Positions 63,791 to 64,000 of a DNA stretch of 64,000 nt are shown one piece after another; the stretch's first letter is position 1, and every line of letters begins with the position of its first letter. Both the position numbers and the translations under genes were made by a program. Below the pieces are notes generated by a model, which worked only from the letters and a program-made list of their open reading frames with translations, made no database searches and was not told the origin of the DNA. Source of the stretch: Bacteroides finegoldii DSM 17565 (GTDB lineage: Bacteria > Bacteroidota > Bacteroidia > Bacteroidales > Bacteroidaceae); contig NZ_GG688320.1 of NCBI RefSeq assembly GCF_000156195.1, forward strand, positions 186,001-250,000. The letters run 5' to 3'.

Positions 63791-64000
63791 ATGAAAAAGA
63801 TAGCAAAGATATTATTTCTGTCCGCCAGCCTTTTCTGTACTACGGCTTGTTCGGACTTCCTAGACCAGACAGCACCATCCGAACAACCCGGAGAAAATGT
63901 ATTTGAATCTACTTTCTTCACAGAACTGGCAGTCAATAAGCTTTATGGACTTATGACACAAGATGCCACATACTCTCGTGACATACCTATCGTTCTGAGT
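63791..64000 (+). CDS. SusD-family lipoprotein, 3' end outside window
   Basis: ATG at 63791, 24 bp after the SusC stop, open to the window end (70 codons). The signal peptide has the lipobox TTACSDFLDQ, and SDFLDQTAP is the usual start of mature SusD proteins. It continues with NVFESTFFTELAVNKLYGLM, the first helix of the fold. It is the partner of the preceding SusC. Confidence 0.92.
   Translation, partial: MKKIAKILFLSASLFCTTACSDFLDQTAPSEQPGENVFESTFFTELAVNKLYGLMTQDATYSRDIPIVLS

Noticed and set aside
1-64000. Insertion sequences, prophage, tRNA or rRNA genes
   Set aside because: I found no transposase, integrase, phage gene, tRNA cloverleaf or rRNA sequence in the window.

Overview
The window reads as the chromosome of a gut Bacteroides close to B. 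thetaiotaomicron. The evidence is SusC/SusD pairs, a hybrid two-component system (HTCS) regulator, lipoprotein signals ending in Cys, promoters of the Bacteroides type (TTTG, about 20 bp, TAnnTTTG) and weak ribosome-binding sites. Species assignment is inference from protein resemblance only.

Bases 1-47848 hold most of a large polysaccharide utilisation locus whose enzymes fit pectic rhamnogalacturonan I. They are two PL11 rhamnogalacturonan lyases (1-1736, 25473-27560), a GH105 unsaturated-uronyl hydrolase, a GH106 alpha-L-rhamnosidase, two GH28 enzymes, two GH2 enzymes, one GH43, three CE12-type SGNH esterases (one with two catalytic domains), and a CE4-like deacetylase. Import is served by two tandem SusC/SusD pairs in a seven-gene, roughly 15-kb minus-strand operon (40304 down to 25473) that begins with two fimbrillin-like lipoproteins and ends with the lyase. 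A second set of three fimbrillin-like lipoproteins and a LamG-like secreted protein lies at 4009-8300. One intact HTCS (19203-23537) is the obvious regulator.

The strongest new observation is regulatory. Nearly every locus promoter carries a box resembling AATNNANNWTTGTACRNAA, and its edge is 21-22 bp from the -7 box TAnnTTTG/TAnnTTAG. It is seen at about ten promoters, including the HTCS gene itself and both fimbrillin operons, and it fixes several start codons. This looks like the HTCS operator and ties the fimbrillin-like proteins to glycan use.

The second striking item is at 1874-3370. The first 68 codons of a second HTCS gene, with its own promoter, are fused in frame to the C-terminal part of a SusD gene. 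This is a deletion scar (or misassembly) that destroyed another regulator and transport pair.

Bases 47882-58313 are a housekeeping stretch: MalY/PatB-type PLP enzyme, Cof-type HAD phosphatase, PIF1/RecD-like helicase with TPRs, AsmA-like protein, YciO/Sua5-family protein, nagB, flavodiiron protein and a radical SAM protein. A well-formed small RNA candidate lies at about 58480-58622. From 58679 a second pectin locus begins: a PL1 pectate lyase divergent from a SusC, then a SusD cut by the window end. Its divergent promoters share a different, symmetric operator candidate.
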